NCBI RefSeq assembly: GCF_008042125.1
Contig: NZ_RDBI01000040.1
Coordinates: 2,541,563 to 2,598,120, forward strand
From: Streptomyces sp. MS191
Lineage (GTDB): Bacteria; Actinomycetota; Actinomycetes; Streptomycetales; Streptomycetaceae
Direction of reading: 5' to 3'
DNA length: 56,558 nucleotides
This document shows positions 17,090 to 25,041 of this stretch, piece after piece. Each line of letters starts with the position of its first letter. Position 1 is the first letter of the stretch. Position numbers and translations under genes: made by a program. A model generated the notes under the pieces. That model was given only the letters and a program-made list of their open reading frames with translations. It ran no database searches and was not told the DNA's origin.

Positions 17090-19819
17090 TCAGCCGCCGC
17101 CCAGGAAGCCGGTGCCGCCATTGGGTCTGCCGCCACCGCTGGTGTCGGTCGGTGTCGGCGTCGGGGTCCCCGTGGAGCCGCTCGTCGTCCCGCTGTTCGT
17201 CCCGCCGTTGTCGTTGCCGGAGGTGTTCCCGCCGTCCTGACCACTGGTGGTGTTGCACTGCCAGTCCCAGACGTCACAGGTCTTGCCCGGCTTGCCCGGG
17301 GTCTGGCTGGGCGTCGTCGGGGGAGTCGTCGACGGGGTGTCGGACGGGGTCGCCGACGGCGTGTCGGTCGGCGTCGGGGTCGGGCTGACGGCGCCGCCGC
17401 CGTACACGGGCTCGGTGTCGAGGTCCTCCGGCTCGGGGAAGGACATGACCTTGTCGTTCTTGAGCGCCGTGCTCATGTAGTCGTGCCAGATCTGCGACGG
17501 GAACGACGAACCGTGGATCTTGGGCTGGGCGCCGGTGCCGTACATGGACTCGAACTTGCGCTTCGTGTTCTTGGCGTTGTCGTCGAAGCGGTACATGTCG
17601 ATCGCCGTGGACAGCTGCGGGGTGTAGCCCACGAACCAGGCGGAGTTGTTGCCGTCGGTCGTACCCGTCTTGCCGGCCGCGTCACGGTCGTCGAGCCTGG
17701 CCTTCTTGCCGGTGCCCTTCTCGACGACGTCCTTGAGCACGTCGGTGATGTTGCTGGCGACCGCGGTGGAGAAGACCCGCTTGCCCACGGTCTTGTGCTC
17801 GTAGACGACCTGGCCCTTCTCCATGACCTTCTTCACGGAGAACGGGTCGTTGCGCTCGCCGTTGTTGGCGAAGGTCGCGTAGGAGCCGGCCATCCGGATC
17901 GCGCTGGGGTCGGAGATGCCGAGGGAGAACGACGGCACGTTGGCCTTCACCAGCGAGCTCTCGAGCAGCCCGGCGTCGACGGCGGCCTGGCGGACCTTGT
18001 CGATGCCGACGTCCATGCCGAGCTGGACGTACGGGGAGTTGGCGGAGCGGATCATGGCCTCACGCAGGGTCATGTCCTTGTAGCTCGCGTTGTCGTCGTT
18101 GACCTGGAGCCACTCCTGGCCGTTCTCGTCGTGCCAGACCGAGCCGTCGTAGCGCTTGATGCGGAGCTTGTTCTGGCCGTTGTAGCGGGCCGTGTCCGGG
18201 TCGACCAGTTTCCGGGTGGAGGCGTCCTGCACATCGCCCCCGTCCTTGTCCCTGACGCCGTCCTTCATCGCCGCGGCCAGCACGAAGGGCTTGAAGGTCG
18301 ATCCGACCTGGGCACCGGTCTGGTCGGCGTTGTTGGTGAAGTGCGTGGTGGCGTCGGCCCCGCCGTAGATGGCGACGATCGCACCGGTCCGCGGATCCAC
18401 CGAAGCACCGCCGAACTGGACGTGGGTGTCCTCCTTCGGGCGCTTCTTCGGGTCGATGTGGTCGGCGTAGATCTTCTTGACGGACTTCTCCAGGGCGGTG
18501 ACCTTCTGCTTGTCGAAGGTCGTGTAGATCTCGAACCCGCCGCGGGCGAGGTCGGTCTCCGTCTTGCCCTGTTCGTTGTTGTTGATGAAGTACGCCTTGG
18601 CGAGGCTCACCAGGTAGCCGGTCTGGCCGCTCAGCGCCGCGCTCTTCTTCGGCGGCAGCGGGTCGGGGAACTTGTCCTCGCCGATGAACGGCTGGGCCTC
18701 CGCCGCCGAGAGGTGACCGTCCTTGACCATCTCGGAGAGGATCCAGCCCCAGCGCTCCTTGGCGCGCTCGGTGTTGGCGGCGGCGTTGGCCTTCGGGTCG
18801 ATCTCGGGGTAGCCGGCCGGGTCGTAGTACGTGGCTCCCTTGAGCAGCGCGGCCAGGAAGGCGCACTCGCTGGGGTTCAGATCCTTGGCGTCCTTGCCGT
18901 AGTACGTGCGGGCCGCCGCCTGGATGCCGTAGGCGCCACGGCCGTAGTAGGCGGTGTTGAGGTACCCCGCCATGATTTCTTTCTTGTCCAGGTCCGTGCC
19001 GACCTTGATGGAGATGAAGAGCTCCTTCACCTTCCGGCTCAGGGTCTGCGACTGGTCGGCGAGCCTGTTGTTCTTCACGTACTGCTGGGTGATGGTCGAG
19101 CCACCCTGGGTGTCGCCACCCTTGGCCATGTTCCACACGGCCCGGCCGATGCCCATCGGGTCGATGCCGGAGTCCTCGCGGAACGTCTTGTTCTCGGCCG
19201 AGATCACCGCGTTCTGCATGTACAGCGGAATGTTCTCGATGCCGATGATCTGCCGGTTGACCTCACCACCGGTCGCGGCCATCTGGCTGCCGTCGGACCA
19301 GTAGTAGACGTTGTTCTGCGCCTTGGCGGCCAGGTCCTCGTTGGGCACGCCCACCAGGGCGTACGCGACCGTCGCCGCGCCCATCAGGCTGCCGAAGAAG
19401 GCGAGGAAGAGGCCGGTCGTCAGCTTCCAGGACGGCATCCAGCGACGCCAGCCGTACTTGCCGTACCGCGGGTAGTCGATCAGCCGCTTGCGGCCCGGCG
19501 GAGGGCCGCCACGGCCACCCCGGCCGGGGCCTCCCTGTCCACCGCCGCCACCGCCACCGCGGCGGCCGCCACCGGTACCCCCGGGACCGGCGCTGTCGGG
19601 GCCGCGGCGCCGGCCACCGCCGCGCTGCGCGGCGCGGCGTGCCTCGGCCCGGCCACCGTACGGCCGCTCCTCCTCGTACCCGGACGAAGGAGATCCGGTA
19701 CTGACGTCCCGCGCCTGAGCCGACCTGCGGCCCGTGGGCTGCTGGGCGGCGCGCCGGGCCGCCGCACGTCCGCCACCGGGCGGCTGTTGCTGCGGCATTC
19801 TGCGACGGTGCTCGCTCAT
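17090..19819 (-). CDS. Class A penicillin-binding protein (bifunctional transglycosylase/transpeptidase)
   Basis: A 909-residue type II membrane protein. Residues 1-112 are cytosolic, Arg/Gly-rich with two related RAAARRAAQ / RAEARRAAQ units and GRGG repeats. The single anchor helix is about 131-157. The GT51 domain has SAENKTFREDSGIDPMGIGRA (catalytic Glu followed by Asn instead of the usual Asp) and GGSTITQQYVKN. The transpeptidase domain has GSTFKPF (nucleophile Ser), SANSPYVQ and AGKTGTTDG. The last 90 residues are a Thr/Pro then Gly/Asn/Ser-rich tail holding two cysteines (CDVWDWQC). It polymerises lipid II and cross-links stem peptides outside the membrane. Start ATG 19819 is preceded by GAGGAG. 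It is divergent from padR. Confidence 0.93.
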   Translation of the reverse strand: MSEHRRRMPQQQPPGGGRAAARRAAQQPTGRRSAQARDVSTGSPSSGYEEERPYGGRAEARRAAQRGGGRRRGPDSAGPGGTGGGRRGGGGGGGQGGPGRGGRGGPPPGRKRLIDYPRYGKYGWRRWMPSWKLTTGLFLAFFGSLMGAATVAYALVGVPNEDLAAKAQNNVYYWSDGSQMAATGGEVNRQIIGIENIPLYMQNAVISAENKTFREDSGIDPMGIGRAVWNMAKGGDTQGGSTITQQYVKNNRLADQSQTLSRKVKELFISIKVGTDLDKKEIMAGYLNTAYYGRGAYGIQAAARTYYGKDAKDLNPSECAFLAALLKGATYYDPAGYPEIDPKANAAANTERAKERWGWILSEMVKDGHLSAAEAQPFIGEDKFPDPLPPKKSAALSGQTGYLVSLAKAYFINNNEQGKTETDLARGGFEIYTTFDKQKVTALEKSVKKIYADHIDPKKRPKEDTHVQFGGASVDPRTGAIVAIYGGADATTHFTNNADQTGAQVGSTFKPFVLAAAMKDGVRDKDGGDVQDASTRKLVDPDTARYNGQNKLRIKRYDGSVWHDENGQEWLQVNDDNASYKDMTLREAMIRSANSPYVQLGMDVGIDKVRQAAVDAGLLESSLVKANVPSFSLGISDPSAIRMAGSYATFANNGERNDPFSVKKVMEKGQVVYEHKTVGKRVFSTAVASNITDVLKDVVEKGTGKKARLDDRDAAGKTGTTDGNNSAWFVGYTPQLSTAIDMYRFDDNAKNTKRKFESMYGTGAQPKIHGSSFPSQIWHDYMSTALKNDKVMSFPEPEDLDTEPVYGGGAVSPTPTPTDTPSATPSDTPSTTPPTTPSQTPGKPGKTCDVWDWQCNTTSGQDGGNTSGNDNGGTNSGTTSGSTGTPTPTPTDTSGGGRPNGGTGFLGGG

Positions 19820-20187
19820 CGAACGACTACTCCTCGGGCAGGCGCGTACGCCTGGAAGCGGCAGTTGAGTTCCGGTCCCCCCGAAATGCGCACGAACGCA
19901 CCTCATGGGAGGCGGTTCCGTGCTGCAGCCGGTCCCCTGGATCACTGACGTCTCGCGGCGTCCCCTGGTTCCCGGTGGTCTGCATGCCGCACAGACTACG
20001 CACGGTCAAAACCTGCCTAGGGGCGAAGTTCACCCCAAATCAGGCAAGTCGATTGCTGTGAATTGATGATGTGACGCCGGTCACGGCCACCTCACTTGTC
20101 GCAGCAGAATCGCCGTTCTATCGTCAGGATGTATCGAGTCGATACATCAGTACGGCATAAGAGTCCCGATGGCGGAGGAGGCGACGG
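19820..20187. other. Divergent intergenic region PBP / padR
   Basis: A 368-bp spacer containing the PadR-type operator at 20128-20148. An interrupted inverted repeat at 20014-20046 (TGCCT...AGGCA around GGGG...CCCC) lies on the PBP side and might be regulatory. No small gene was recognised. Confidence 0.55.
20128..20148. promoter_or_regulatory. Palindromic PadR operator
   Basis: A perfect inverted repeat with 10-bp arms GATGTATCGA and TCGATACATC around one central G. The ATGT...ACAT ends match the operators bound by PadR-family repressors. It lies 40 bp upstream of the padR start, where binding would block the promoter of padR and, by read-through, of the inositol-phosphate synthase gene. 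Confidence 0.85.
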
Positions 20188-20877
20188 ATGAGCAGACGCT
20201 CCGGAATCCTTGAGTTCGCCGTCCTCGGCCTGCTCAGGGAAGCCCCCATGCACGGGTACGAGCTGCGGAAGCGGCTCAACACCTCGCTGGGAATCTTCCG
20301 GGCCTTCAGCTACGGGACCCTCTACCCCTGCCTCAAGACGCTGGTCGGCAACGGATGGTTGATCGAGGAGCCCGGCAGCGCCCCGGAGGACGCGCTCGCG
20401 GCATCACTCGCAGGGCGCCGCGCCAAGATCGTCTACCGGTTGACGGCCGAAGGTAAGGAGCACTTCGAAGAGCTCCTCTCCCACGCCGGTCCGGACGCCT
20501 GGGAGGACGAACACTTCGCCGCCCGCTTCGCCTTCTTCGGTCAGACCGAGCGCGAGGTGCGGATGCGCGTACTGGAAGGCCGCCGCAGCCGGCTGGAGGA
20601 GCGCCTGGAGAAGATGCGCGCCTCTCTGGCCCGGACCCGCGAGCGCCTCGACGACTACACGCTTGAGCTGCAGCGCCACGGAATGGAGTCCGTGGAGCGC
20701 GAGGTGCGCTGGCTGAACGAGCTCATCGAGAGCGAGCGGGCGGGGCGGGATCAGCGATCCGGCCCCGACGCCCCCGAGGGCGCCGCTCAGCAGGACAACG
20801 ATTCTGGAGAAACGGGCGGCCTGCCCCGGCACGGGGGCAGTACCCGGCCGGATCCGTCCGACGACACCGCCAAGTGA
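20188..20877 (+). CDS. PadR-family transcriptional regulator
   Basis: A 229-residue protein. The N-terminal winged helix starts [24 protein letters not shown] and continues [19 protein letters not shown], both PadR signatures. A helical C-terminal half with heptad-like sequence ([58 protein letters not shown]) provides dimerisation, as in PadR subfamily s1/2. The last 45 residues are disordered. It most likely represses its own promoter through the palindrome at 20128-20148. The inositol-phosphate synthase gene follows 49 bp downstream on the same strand, so both are probably in one autoregulated transcript. Ribosome site GGCGGAGGAGG; start ATG 20188. Confidence 0.92.
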   Translation: MSRRSGILEFAVLGLLREAPMHGYELRKRLNTSLGIFRAFSYGTLYPCLKTLVGNGWLIEEPGSAPEDALAASLAGRRAKIVYRLTAEGKEHFEELLSHAGPDAWEDEHFAARFAFFGQTEREVRMRVLEGRRSRLEERLEKMRASLARTRERLDDYTLELQRHGMESVEREVRWLNELIESERAGRDQRSGPDAPEGAAQQDNDSGETGGLPRHGGSTRPDPSDDTAK

Positions 20878-20926
20878 AACCCTGCGACCTGCAGGGCTTC
20901 CACGATCACACAGGGAGCAACCGGAA

Positions 20927-22009
20927 ATGGGTTCGGTTCGCGTAGCCATCGTCGGCGTGGGCAACTGCGCCGCCTCGCTGGTGCAGGGCGTCGAGTACTA
21001 CAAGGACGCCGACCCGGCGACCAAGGTGCCCGGCCTGATGCACGTCCAGTTCGGCGAGTACCACGTCGGTGACGTCGACTTCGTCGCCGCCTTCGACGTC
21101 GACGCCAAGAAGGTCGGCCTCGACCTCTCCGACGCCATCGGCGCCAGCGAGAACAACACCATCAAGATCTGCGACGTCCCGAACAAGGGCGTCACGGTGC
21201 AGCGCGGCCACACCCTCGACGGTCTCGGCAAGTACTACCGCATGACCATCGAGGAGTCCGCCGAGGAGCCGGTGGACGTCGTCCAGATCCTCAAGGACCG
21301 CCAGGTCGACGTGCTGGTCTGCTACCTGCCCGTGGGCTCCGAGGACGCGGCGAAGTTCTACGCGCAGTGCGCCATCGACGCCAAGGTCGCCTTCGTCAAC
21401 GCCCTCCCGGTCTTCATCGCCGGCACCAAGGAGTGGGCCGACAAGTTCACCGAGGCCGGTGTCCCGATCGTCGGTGACGACATCAAGTCCCAGGTCGGCG
21501 CCACCATCACGCACCGCGTGATGGCCAAGCTGTTCGAGGACCGCGGTGTCCGTCTTGAGCGCACCATGCAGCTCAACGTCGGCGGCAACATGGACTTCAA
21601 GAACATGCTCGAGCGCGACCGCCTCGAGTCGAAGAAGATCTCGAAGACCCAGGCCGTCACCTCGCAGATCCCCGACCGCGAGCTGGGCGAGAAGAACGTC
21701 CACATCGGTCCGTCGGACTACGTGGCCTGGCTGGACGACCGCAAGTGGGCGTACGTCCGCCTCGAGGGTCGCGCCTTCGGCGACGTCCCGCTGAACCTGG
21801 AGTACAAGCTCGAGGTCTGGGACTCCCCGAACTCGGCCGGTGTCATCATCGACGCGCTGCGCGCCGCGAAGATCGCCAAGGACCGGGGCATCGGTGGCCC
21901 GATCCTCTCCGCGTCCTCGTACTTCATGAAGTCCCCGCCGGTGCAGTACTTCGACGACGAGGCCCTGGTCAACGTCGAGAAGTTCATCAAGGGCGAGGTC
22001 GAGCGCTAA
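20927..22009 (+). CDS. ino1: myo-Inositol-1-phosphate synthase
   Basis: A 360-residue enzyme of the prokaryotic-type family. It converts glucose 6-phosphate to 1D-myo-inositol 3-phosphate with bound NAD, the first step to mycothiol and phosphatidylinositol in actinomycetes. It opens with the Rossmann motif [40 protein letters not shown] and [12 protein letters not shown] with [16 protein letters not shown] form the conserved catalytic region, and [26 protein letters not shown] closes the active site. The length is normal. The start ATG 20927 follows an AGGGAGCAACCGGAA leader. It sits directly after padR, which suggests regulation by an unknown ligand. The symbol follows common actinobacterial use. 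Confidence 0.93.
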   Translation: MGSVRVAIVGVGNCAASLVQGVEYYKDADPATKVPGLMHVQFGEYHVGDVDFVAAFDVDAKKVGLDLSDAIGASENNTIKICDVPNKGVTVQRGHTLDGLGKYYRMTIEESAEEPVDVVQILKDRQVDVLVCYLPVGSEDAAKFYAQCAIDAKVAFVNALPVFIAGTKEWADKFTEAGVPIVGDDIKSQVGATITHRVMAKLFEDRGVRLERTMQLNVGGNMDFKNMLERDRLESKKISKTQAVTSQIPDRELGEKNVHIGPSDYVAWLDDRKWAYVRLEGRAFGDVPLNLEYKLEVWDSPNSAGVIIDALRAAKIAKDRGIGGPILSASSYFMKSPPVQYFDDEALVNVEKFIKGEVER

Positions 22010-22031
22010 GCGCCACACCCACGCGTCGCAC

Positions 22032-22063
22032 GAGTGCCCCCGGCCTGTCGTCCGGGGGCACTC
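22032..22063 (+). terminator. Terminator after inositol-phosphate synthase
   Basis: A 12-bp perfect stem GAGTGCCCCCGG / CCGGGGGCACTC (22032-22043 with 22052-22063) around an 8-base loop, between the synthase stop and the MFS start. Confidence 0.8.
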
Positions 22064-22085
22064 CGCGTATGTGAGTCTTGCTGCC

Positions 22086-23345
22086 ATGTCCGTCGTACGT
22101 GATCTGCGCGTACTCCTGCGCCTGACCGACTTCCGCCGCCTGCTCGCCGTCCGCCTGCTCTCGCAGTCCGCCGACGGCGTCTACCAGGTGGCGCTGGCCA
22201 CGTACGTCGTCTTCTCCCCGGAGAAACAGACCTCGCCGGCCGCCATCGCCTCGGCCATGGCCGTCCTCCTGCTCCCCTACTCGTTCATCGGCCCCTTCGC
22301 CGGCGTCCTGCTCGACCGATGGCAGCGCCGCCAGGTCTTCCTCTACGGCAATCTGCTCCGCACCGTCCTGGCCTGCGGCACGGCAGCCCTGATGCTCGCC
22401 TCCGCGCCGGACTGGCTCTTCTACGCCTCCGCCCTGTCCGTCACCGCCGTCAACCGCTTCGTCCTGGCCGGCCTCTCGGCCTCGCTGCCGCGCGTCGTCG
22501 ACGAGGAGCGACTGGTCGTGGCCAACTCCCTCTCCCCGACCGCCGGCACTCTCGCCGCGACGCTGGGCGGCGGGCTCGCGTTCGGCGTGCGCCTGGTCTC
22601 CTCGGACTCCGATGCCGCGGTGGTCGCGCTGGGCGCCGTCCTCTATCTCTGTGCCGCTCTCGCGTCGCTGCGCATGTCCCGCGAACTCCTCGGCCCGGAT
22701 CCGGAGCAGGTGCAGACCTCGCTCACCGCCGCCCTGGGATCGACGGCACGGGGGCTGAGGGCCGGACTGCGCCACCTCGCGGAACGACGCCCCGCGGTCC
22801 AGGCGCTGGCCGCGATGACCCTGGTGCGCTTCTGCTACGGCGCGGTGACCGTGACCGTGTTCATGTTGTGCCGGTACGCCTGGAGCAGCACCGAGTCCAA
22901 GGGGCTGGCTCTGCTGGGCCTCGCCCTCGCTCTTTCGGGTGCCGGGTTCTTCGCCGCCGCGGTGGCCTCGCCCTGGGCGGTGGGCCGCTTCGGCCCGTTC
23001 GGCTGGATGGCCCTCTGCGCGGGGACCGCGGCGGTCCTCGTACCGGCCCTGGGGCTGACCTTCGCTCCGGCGCCGTTCCTGGTTTCCGCCTTCGTCCTCG
23101 GGCTGACCACCCAGGGCACCAAGATCGCGACCGACACCGTGGTGCAGACAACGGTGGATGACGCCTACCGGGGACGGATCTTCTCCCTCTACGACGTGCT
23201 CTTCAATGTCGCCTTCGTCAGCGCGGCGGCGGTCGCGGCCCTGATGCTGCCGCCCGACGGTCGCTCCGCGCTCCTGATCGCCATGGTCGCGTCCCTGTAC
23301 GCGGCGATCACTCTCCTCCTGCTGCGCCAACGCGGTGAGGGGTGA
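22086..23345 (+). CDS. Major facilitator superfamily transporter
   Basis: A 419-residue protein with about 12 hydrophobic helices. The loop between helices 2 and 3 carries GVLLDRWQRRQVFLYGNLLRT, the MFS motif A (GxLaDRxGRrxxl), and the second half has a corresponding DDAYRGRIFSLYDVLFNVAF segment typical of the MFS_3/enterobactin-exporter-like group. The substrate is unknown. ATG 22086 is preferred; GTG 22071 is also in frame. The last codons and the stop lie inside a 46-bp perfect palindrome centred on parS 23347, so the 3' end of this gene is shared with a centromere site. Confidence 0.85.
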   Translation: MSVVRDLRVLLRLTDFRRLLAVRLLSQSADGVYQVALATYVVFSPEKQTSPAAIASAMAVLLLPYSFIGPFAGVLLDRWQRRQVFLYGNLLRTVLACGTAALMLASAPDWLFYASALSVTAVNRFVLAGLSASLPRVVDEERLVVANSLSPTAGTLAATLGGGLAFGVRLVSSDSDAAVVALGAVLYLCAALASLRMSRELLGPDPEQVQTSLTAALGSTARGLRAGLRHLAERRPAVQALAAMTLVRFCYGAVTVTVFMLCRYAWSSTESKGLALLGLALALSGAGFFAAAVASPWAVGRFGPFGWMALCAGTAAVLVPALGLTFAPAPFLVSAFVLGLTTQGTKIATDTVVQTTVDDAYRGRIFSLYDVLFNVAFVSAAAVAALMLPPDGRSALLIAMVASLYAAITLLLLRQRGEG

Positions 23346-23346
23346 T

Positions 23347-23360
23347 GTTTCACGTGAAAC
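23347..23360. promoter_or_regulatory. parS site at the centre of a 46-bp perfect palindrome
   Basis: Exact GTTTCACGTGAAAC. The symmetry extends without error over 23331-23376 (23-bp arms; outer arm CGCGGTGAGGGGTGAT), which includes the final MFS codons and stop. As RNA it would form a strong hairpin and could serve as the terminator. Confidence 0.93.
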
Positions 23361-23390
23361 ATCACCCCTCACCGCGTCCACTCCGTCGAT

Positions 23391-23404
23391 GTTTCACGTG
23401 AAAC
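23391..23404. promoter_or_regulatory. parS site at the centre of a 30-bp perfect palindrome
   Basis: Exact GTTTCACGTGAAAC, with perfect symmetry over 23383-23412 (outer arm CCGTCGAT). Its centre is 44 bp from the previous parS. It lies 15 bp from the cca stop codon and could form the cca terminator. Confidence 0.93.
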
Positions 23405-23419
23405 ATCGACGGGACCGAC

Positions 23420-24862
23420 TCAGCCCTGAGTCGTCCACCACTCCTTGAGTGCCGCGACGGCGGCCTCGTGCTCCATCGGCCCGTTCTCCAGCCGCAGCTC
23501 CAGCAGGAACTTGTACGCCTGACCGACGGCCGGGCCCGGGCGGATCCCCAGAACCTCCTGGATCTGGTTGCCGTCCAGGTCGGGCCGGATCGAGTCCAGC
23601 TCCTCCTGCTCCTGCAGCTGGGCGATCCGCTCCTCCAGGCCGTCGTAGGCGCGGGAGAGTGCACCTGCCTTCCGCTTGTTGCGCGTCGTGCAGTCCGAGC
23701 GGGTCAGCTTGTGGAGCCGCGAGAGCAGCGGACCCGCGTCCCGCACATAGCGGCGCACCGCGGAGTCGGTCCACTCGCCGGTTCCGTAGCCGTGGAAACG
23801 CAGGTGCAGCTCCACCAGGCGCGAGACGTCCTTGATCATCTCGTTCGAGTATTTGAGCGCCGTCATGCGCTTCTTGGTCATCTTCGCCCCCACCACCTCG
23901 TGGTGGTGGAAGGAGACCCGGCCGTCCTTCTCGAAGCGGCGGGTGCGCGGCTTGCCGATGTCGTGGAGCAGGGCCGCCAGCCGCAGCACCAGGTCCGGCC
24001 CGTCCTCCTCCAGGTCGATCGCCTGGTCCAGAACGGTCAGGGAGTGCTCGTAGACGTCCTTGTGCCGGTGGTGCTCGTCACTCTCCAGCCGCAGCGCCGG
24101 CAGTTCCGGCAGCACCCGCTCGGCGAGGCCGGTGGTGACCAGCAGGCCGAGGCCCTTGCGGGGGTGAGTGGAGACCAGAAGCTTGTTGAACTCGTCCCGG
24201 ACCCGCTCCGCGGAGACGATCTCGATCCGGTCGGCCATCTCCGTCATGGCCGTGACGACCTCGGGAGCCACCTCGAAGTCCAGCTGGGCGGCGAACCGTG
24301 CGGCACGCATCATGCGCAGCGGGTCGTCGGAGAAGGACTCCTCGGGGGTGCCGGGGGTACGCAGCACCCGCGCGGAGAGATCCTCGAGGCCGCCGTGCGG
24401 GTCGATGAACTCCTTCTCAGGGAGGGCGACGGCCATGGCGTTGACCGTGAAGTCCCGGCGGACGAGGTCCTCCTCGATGGAGTCGCCGTAGGAGACCTCC
24501 GGCTTGCGCGACGTCCGGTCGTAGGCCTCGGAGCGGTACGTGGTCACCTCGATCTGGTAGCCGCTCTTCTGGCAGCCGACCGTGCCGAAGGCGATCCCGA
24601 CCTCCCAGACCGCGTCGGCCCAGGGGCGGACGATCTTGAGGACGTCCTCCGGATGCGCGTCCGTGGTGAAGTCCAGGTCGTTGCCGAGCCTGCCGAGCAA
24701 GGCATCCCGGACCGAGCCGCCGACCAGCGCGAGGCGGAATCCCGCCTCCTGGAAACGGACGGCGAGGTCGTCGGCGACAGGGGAGACGCGCAGCAGTTCA
24801 CTGACCGCGCGGCGCTGCACCTGGCTCAGTTCAGTCGGGGTGTCTTCGTTGGCGTTCGGCAC
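23420..24862 (-). CDS. cca: CCA tRNA nucleotidyltransferase
   Basis: A 480-residue enzyme that builds or repairs the 3'-CCA end of tRNAs. The head domain has LALVGGSVRDALLGRLGNDLDFTTD (G-S-x-R-D and the metal-binding D-x-D), then VEVTTYR and RRDFTVNAMA (motifs of class II nucleotidyltransferases), then RMMRAARFAAQL. The C-terminal half has an HD domain (HSLTVLDQAI...LAALLHDIGKPRTR...HHEVVGAKM), as in the bacterial CCA/HD group. Start GTG 24862 (VPNANEDTP) is chosen on the family N-terminus; the Shine-Dalgarno is weak and the frame stays open upstream to 25207. It is divergent from the DUF6049 gene. Some actinobacterial homologues only add poly(A) or partial CCA, which cannot be excluded. Confidence 0.92.
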   Translation of the reverse strand: MPNANEDTPTELSQVQRRAVSELLRVSPVADDLAVRFQEAGFRLALVGGSVRDALLGRLGNDLDFTTDAHPEDVLKIVRPWADAVWEVGIAFGTVGCQKSGYQIEVTTYRSEAYDRTSRKPEVSYGDSIEEDLVRRDFTVNAMAVALPEKEFIDPHGGLEDLSARVLRTPGTPEESFSDDPLRMMRAARFAAQLDFEVAPEVVTAMTEMADRIEIVSAERVRDEFNKLLVSTHPRKGLGLLVTTGLAERVLPELPALRLESDEHHRHKDVYEHSLTVLDQAIDLEEDGPDLVLRLAALLHDIGKPRTRRFEKDGRVSFHHHEVVGAKMTKKRMTALKYSNEMIKDVSRLVELHLRFHGYGTGEWTDSAVRRYVRDAGPLLSRLHKLTRSDCTTRNKRKAGALSRAYDGLEERIAQLQEQEELDSIRPDLDGNQIQEVLGIRPGPAVGQAYKFLLELRLENGPMEHEAAVAALKEWWTTQG

Positions 24863-25041
24863 AACAGAAAAGGGTACGTGCCCCGGCCCCTGGTGACGTC
24901 CTCGATTTCCCGCGGGACCGGCCGCCCGGCACCGTGTCGACCCATCGGCTGGAGCAGTCCCCGGCACTTGGCCACAGCGTGCCTCGTTACCATGCCTGGA
25001 CACAGCAACCGGAAACCACCGACACCACTGATACGACGAGG

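Noticed and set aside
16949..19948. Long plus-strand frame antisense to the PBP gene
   Set aside because: Gly/Val/Arg/Asp-rich shadow without a ribosome site; the PBP motifs on the minus strand are complete.
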